A DNA stretch of 9,940 bases from the NCBI GenBank assembly GCA_021160885.1, contig JAGHBR010000076.1:1-9940 (forward strand), in the 5' to 3' direction. Under the pieces are notes generated by a model that did not search any database, had not been told where the DNA came from, and saw nothing but the letters and a program-made list of their open reading frames with translations. Below, one piece after another: positions 7,237 to 9,940 of the stretch. The stretch's first letter is position 1. Every line of letters starts with the position of its first letter. Origin of the DNA: Caldisericaceae bacterium. Its GTDB lineage: Bacteria; Calditrichota; Calditrichia; Calditrichales; Calditrichaceae. The position numbers and the translations under genes are program-made.

Positions 7237-9940
7237 ATGCGTTGGTTGAAAATATTCGTAATCCTTTTATTGGCAGTAATTGTTCTTCAAGCCGGCAACA
7301 CAGGAAAAATTGCCGGTGTTGTAACCGATAAAGATACAGGTGAGCCATTGGCGGGTGTTAATGTGGTAGTCAAATCTAAGCCATTAGGGGCGGCGACGGA
7401 TGAAAACGGATTTTATTATATTCTGCAGGTGCCTCCCGGAACCTATACTTTGGAATTTAATTATGTCGGCTACCAATCTGTTGAAGTAACTAATGTAAAA
7501 GTGCATGTAGATTTAACAACCAATATTAGTGTGCAGTTGAAACAAACAATTTTGAGTGCCTCCAAACCGATTACAGTAGTGGCTGAAAGGCCAATCATTC
7601 AAAAGGATATTACTTCGACAAAACGTACAACCACACGGGGCGAATTACAATCCATGCCAGGTATGGAAAAAGCATTGGACATGTTCCGAACACAGGGAGG
7701 CGTTTTTTTTAATCAGCAACCTCAGGCTATTCAATTAGCCAGTGGAGTTCGTTTACAAGTAAGGGATGAAAGTTTAAAGGACGTTCACATCCGCGGGGGG
7801 CGAGGTGGCGAAGTATTGTATATGGTAGATGGCGTCCCTGTTACGCATCCTTTATATGGTGGACGTAGCGTTATTGATTTAAACGTGGAAGATGTGGAAG
7901 AAGTAGAATTGCTAACCGGGGGCTTTAATGCTGAATATGGACAGGCCCAATCTGGTGTTATTAATATTACAACGCGTTCCGGAAAAGAATATTATGAAGG
8001 GGGCATTGAATATAAAACTGATCGACCTACCTGGCTGGGGCCTTCTTATGATACACAGTATGCTACTTTCCATTTAGGTGGTCCGGAAGCTCTTTCTCGT
8101 TATTGGCTACCAAAATTGGGAATTCATCTACCTGGCAAGATATACTTTTTCCTTTCAGCTAATGCCAATTTAACCAATACTGAGTACAATAATCATCGTA
8201 CGCGTCACTTTATTGATGTTTTAGGAATTAAAATTCGCGAAAAACAAGATAATAATGGTAATCTGAATTTTAAATTAAACTGGCGTATTTCACCCAGTTT
8301 ACGCATTTCAACCAGTTACCATGGTTCCTGGAAACGCTGGAGCCGCTTTGACTGGTTGTGGAAATATTATCCAGATCACACGGTTGGTTATAAACGCGAT
8401 AATCAAAATTTCACTTTTAAATTTAATCACACATTATCCAATGCTACCTTTTATGATTTGAGCTTTGGCTTTTTAGGTGTGACATACAAGGCTTCTTTAA
8501 ATGGGAACAGGCCACATGAATTCTGGCGTTTTTACAAAGATAGTACCGATATTCAAGGTATGACTTATGATGAATGGATGAAATTTTATTCGGATTCGAC
8601 GCCTTACCAGATTAAAAGTACAATCCGTCCCCCAACCTTTGATGAACTAACAGGTTTCTTTGATAAAAGTGGTTACGAATGTTTATGGCGTGATGATAAT
8701 ACGAAAACCTTTACCTTCCGGGGTAGCATTACATCACAGATTCATAAAAAGCATCTGATTAAATCCGGGGTTGAGGTGCAATATAATGATCTGCAATATG
8801 TGGATATCCAGGATGGCGGGTATGTTTTGAGTAATTATGGTAAGTGGCGTTTTCATCAATCTCAGAAGCCATATCCAAAGCCGCCCGGACCATATCCCGA
8901 GTTTGGACAAAATCGCTGGGTTTTCCATGCCTTTCCATTGATTGGTGGATTGTACGTGCAAGACAAATTTGAACACGAAAGTCTGATCATTAATGCTGGT
9001 GTGCGGGTGGATTGGTTTATGCCTGGCGAATCGGTTTTTAAACCGGAATACAAAAAACAGTGGCAAGCTGCCACGGGCCTGAATCCGAATTGGAAGCGCT
9101 TTAAATACAAAATTAGTCCTCGTTTTGGTATCTCGTTTCCTATATCAACGCATACAGTTCTATTCTTTTCCTATGGACATTTTAATCAATTACCCGAATT
9201 GCAGTTTTTTTACCGTGATCCTTATTCTGGTGGATTTACCGGAAACCCTCATCTGGATTATGAACAAACAGTTTTGTATGAATTTGGTTTTACTCATCAA
9301 TTGTTTAACGACTGGTCGATCGATATTAAAAGTTACACCAAAGACATTTCTCAGCAAGTAGGCACCACTGCTTTACGTGCTGCCCTGGGCGTACCTGTTT
9401 CGCTTTATGATAATAAAGGATACGCCAGGGCAAGAGGCCTGGAGTTTCGATTTGAAAAGCGTTATTCGCATTATTTTTCCGGCAATTTAACTTACACAGT
9501 TCAGTGGGCTACTGGCTATTCTTCCTCGGCTTTTGATGATTACAAACGATCACTTACTGATTTCCCCAATCCGATTCGTGAGCGACGCCTGGCCTGGGAT
9601 GTGCGCCATCAGGTCATTTTTGAGAGTATGGTTGCTGTACAAAATAATCGTCCTAAAATCCTGGGAATTAAAATTCCTGGTAACTGGAATGTCACTATGT
9701 TGACCAATTTTTCCTCAGGATATCCATATACACCGGGATCTCATGATTTGATAGAGTTGCAAACAAAAGAGAATACTAAAACAGGGCCTATTCTCACCAC
9801 TACCGATATTAAATTTCAAAAATTATTCCAATTAAGTTCCAAAATTAAATTAACTTTTATGATAGATCTGTTTAATATATTTGATCAGAAAAACATCCAA
9901 ATTGGCTATGGATTTAATCCTTGGACAGGCAAACCATACC
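7237..9940 (+). CDS. TonB-dependent outer-membrane receptor with carboxypeptidase-regulatory-like domain (3' partial)
   Basis: The frame is open from ATG 7237 to the window end, 901 codons with no stop. Residues 1-19 are a signal peptide (hydrophobic 6-17, likely cleavage QA|G). Residues ~24-105 form a carboxypeptidase-regulatory-like domain: GKIAGVVTDKDTGEPLAGVNV, then ATDENGFYYI, VPPGTYTL and YVGYQ. A segment ITVVAERP at 112-119 may be the TonB box. The plug spans ~135-250, with VHIRGG, LYMVDGVPV (194-202) and the stretch LLTGGFNAEYGQAQSGVINI (225-244). The remainder is a beta-barrel with many aromatic-rich strands; the last visible strand LTFMIDLFNIFDQKN is typical of a penultimate or final region, so probably only a few tens of residues are missing. 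It would import oligosaccharides or another large ligand using TonB energy. It looks closer to general regulatory-domain receptors than to canonical SusC, and no SusD gene precedes it. Its start is 3 bases after the lipoprotein stop, with only a purine-rich GAAGAG upstream. Confidence 0.93.
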   Translation, partial: MRWLKIFVILLLAVIVLQAGNTGKIAGVVTDKDTGEPLAGVNVVVKSKPLGAATDENGFYYILQVPPGTYTLEFNYVGYQSVEVTNVKVHVDLTTNISVQLKQTILSASKPITVVAERPIIQKDITSTKRTTTRGELQSMPGMEKALDMFRTQGGVFFNQQPQAIQLASGVRLQVRDESLKDVHIRGGRGGEVLYMVDGVPVTHPLYGGRSVIDLNVEDVEEVELLTGGFNAEYGQAQSGVINITTRSGKEYYEGGIEYKTDRPTWLGPSYDTQYATFHLGGPEALSRYWLPKLGIHLPGKIYFFLSANANLTNTEYNNHRTRHFIDVLGIKIREKQDNNGNLNFKLNWRISPSLRISTSYHGSWKRWSRFDWLWKYYPDHTVGYKRDNQNFTFKFNHTLSNATFYDLSFGFLGVTYKASLNGNRPHEFWRFYKDSTDIQGMTYDEWMKFYSDSTPYQIKSTIRPPTFDELTGFFDKSGYECLWRDDNTKTFTFRGSITSQIHKKHLIKSGVEVQYNDLQYVDIQDGGYVLSNYGKWRFHQSQKPYPKPPGPYPEFGQNRWVFHAFPLIGGLYVQDKFEHESLIINAGVRVDWFMPGESVFKPEYKKQWQAATGLNPNWKRFKYKISPRFGISFPISTHTVLFFSYGHFNQLPELQFFYRDPYSGGFTGNPHLDYEQTVLYEFGFTHQLFNDWSIDIKSYTKDISQQVGTTALRAALGVPVSLYDNKGYARARGLEFRFEKRYSHYFSGNLTYTVQWATGYSSSAFDDYKRSLTDFPNPIRERRLAWDVRHQVIFESMVAVQNNRPKILGIKIPGNWNVTMLTNFSSGYPYTPGSHDLIELQTKENTKTGPILTTTDIKFQKLFQLSSKIKLTFMIDLFNIFDQKNIQIGYGFNPWTGKPY

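Noticed and set aside
8734..9110. Two overlapping minus-strand open frames inside the receptor gene
   Set aside because: Both fall within continuous TonB receptor coding sequence on the plus strand; composition is that of antisense translation.
9662..9680. Inverted repeat GGAATT-AA-AATTCC as an operator or terminator
   Set aside because: It lies inside the receptor barrel-coding region, has a two-base loop and no T-run, and is explained by the codons for GIKIP.
1..9940. CRISPR arrays, tRNA or rRNA genes, insertion sequences, attachment sites, defence systems
   Set aside because: No regularly spaced repeats, cloverleaf-like segments, transposase or integrase motifs or long terminal inverted repeats were seen; almost every base belongs to the six-gene operon.

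Overview
The window is one dense, single-strand (+) block of six genes with no RNA genes, no mobile elements and no intergenic gap longer than about 24 bases. Base composition is moderately AT-rich. Three proteins end in Por/type IX-like sorting domains (motifs PNPFN and PNPYRG), and one is a TonB-dependent receptor with an N-terminal carboxypeptidase-regulatory-like domain. This points to a Gram-negative of the Bacteroidota/FCB superphylum. The Ig-like surface proteins with DxDG repeats and the VVPNPYRG ending are most reminiscent of Calditrichota (Caldithrix-like) or relatives such as Ignavibacteriota or Marinimicrobia. That placement is an inference from protein style, not from a marker gene.

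Layout: (1) bases 1-1357, the 3' part of a gene for an Ig-like protein ending in an amidotransferase-like (ThuA/GATase1-like) domain that lacks a catalytic Cys. (2) 1382-3187, a 601-residue secreted surface protein of unknown function with an FN3-like region and a C-terminal sorting domain. (3) 3147-5252, a secreted glycoside hydrolase family 2 enzyme with both catalytic glutamates and a sorting domain. (4) 5271-6611, a secreted glycoside hydrolase family 43 enzyme with its Asp/Asp/Glu triad and a sorting domain. (5) 6625-7233, a small probable lipoprotein resembling DUF4382. (6) 7237 to beyond the end of the window, a TonB-dependent receptor with signal peptide, regulatory-like domain, plug and most of the barrel.

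The gaps of +24, -41 (or -17), +18, +13 and +3 bases, with no visible terminator or promoter between genes, indicate one operon that continues upstream. Functionally it looks like a polysaccharide utilisation locus outside the classical SusC/SusD plan. Two exported glycosidases, probably anchored or released through a type IX-like route, would trim a plant-type glycan, possibly one containing arabinose or xylose. The receptor would import the products. No SusD homologue is visible; the surface proteins from genes 1, 2 and 5 occupy the place where glycan-binding partners would be expected.
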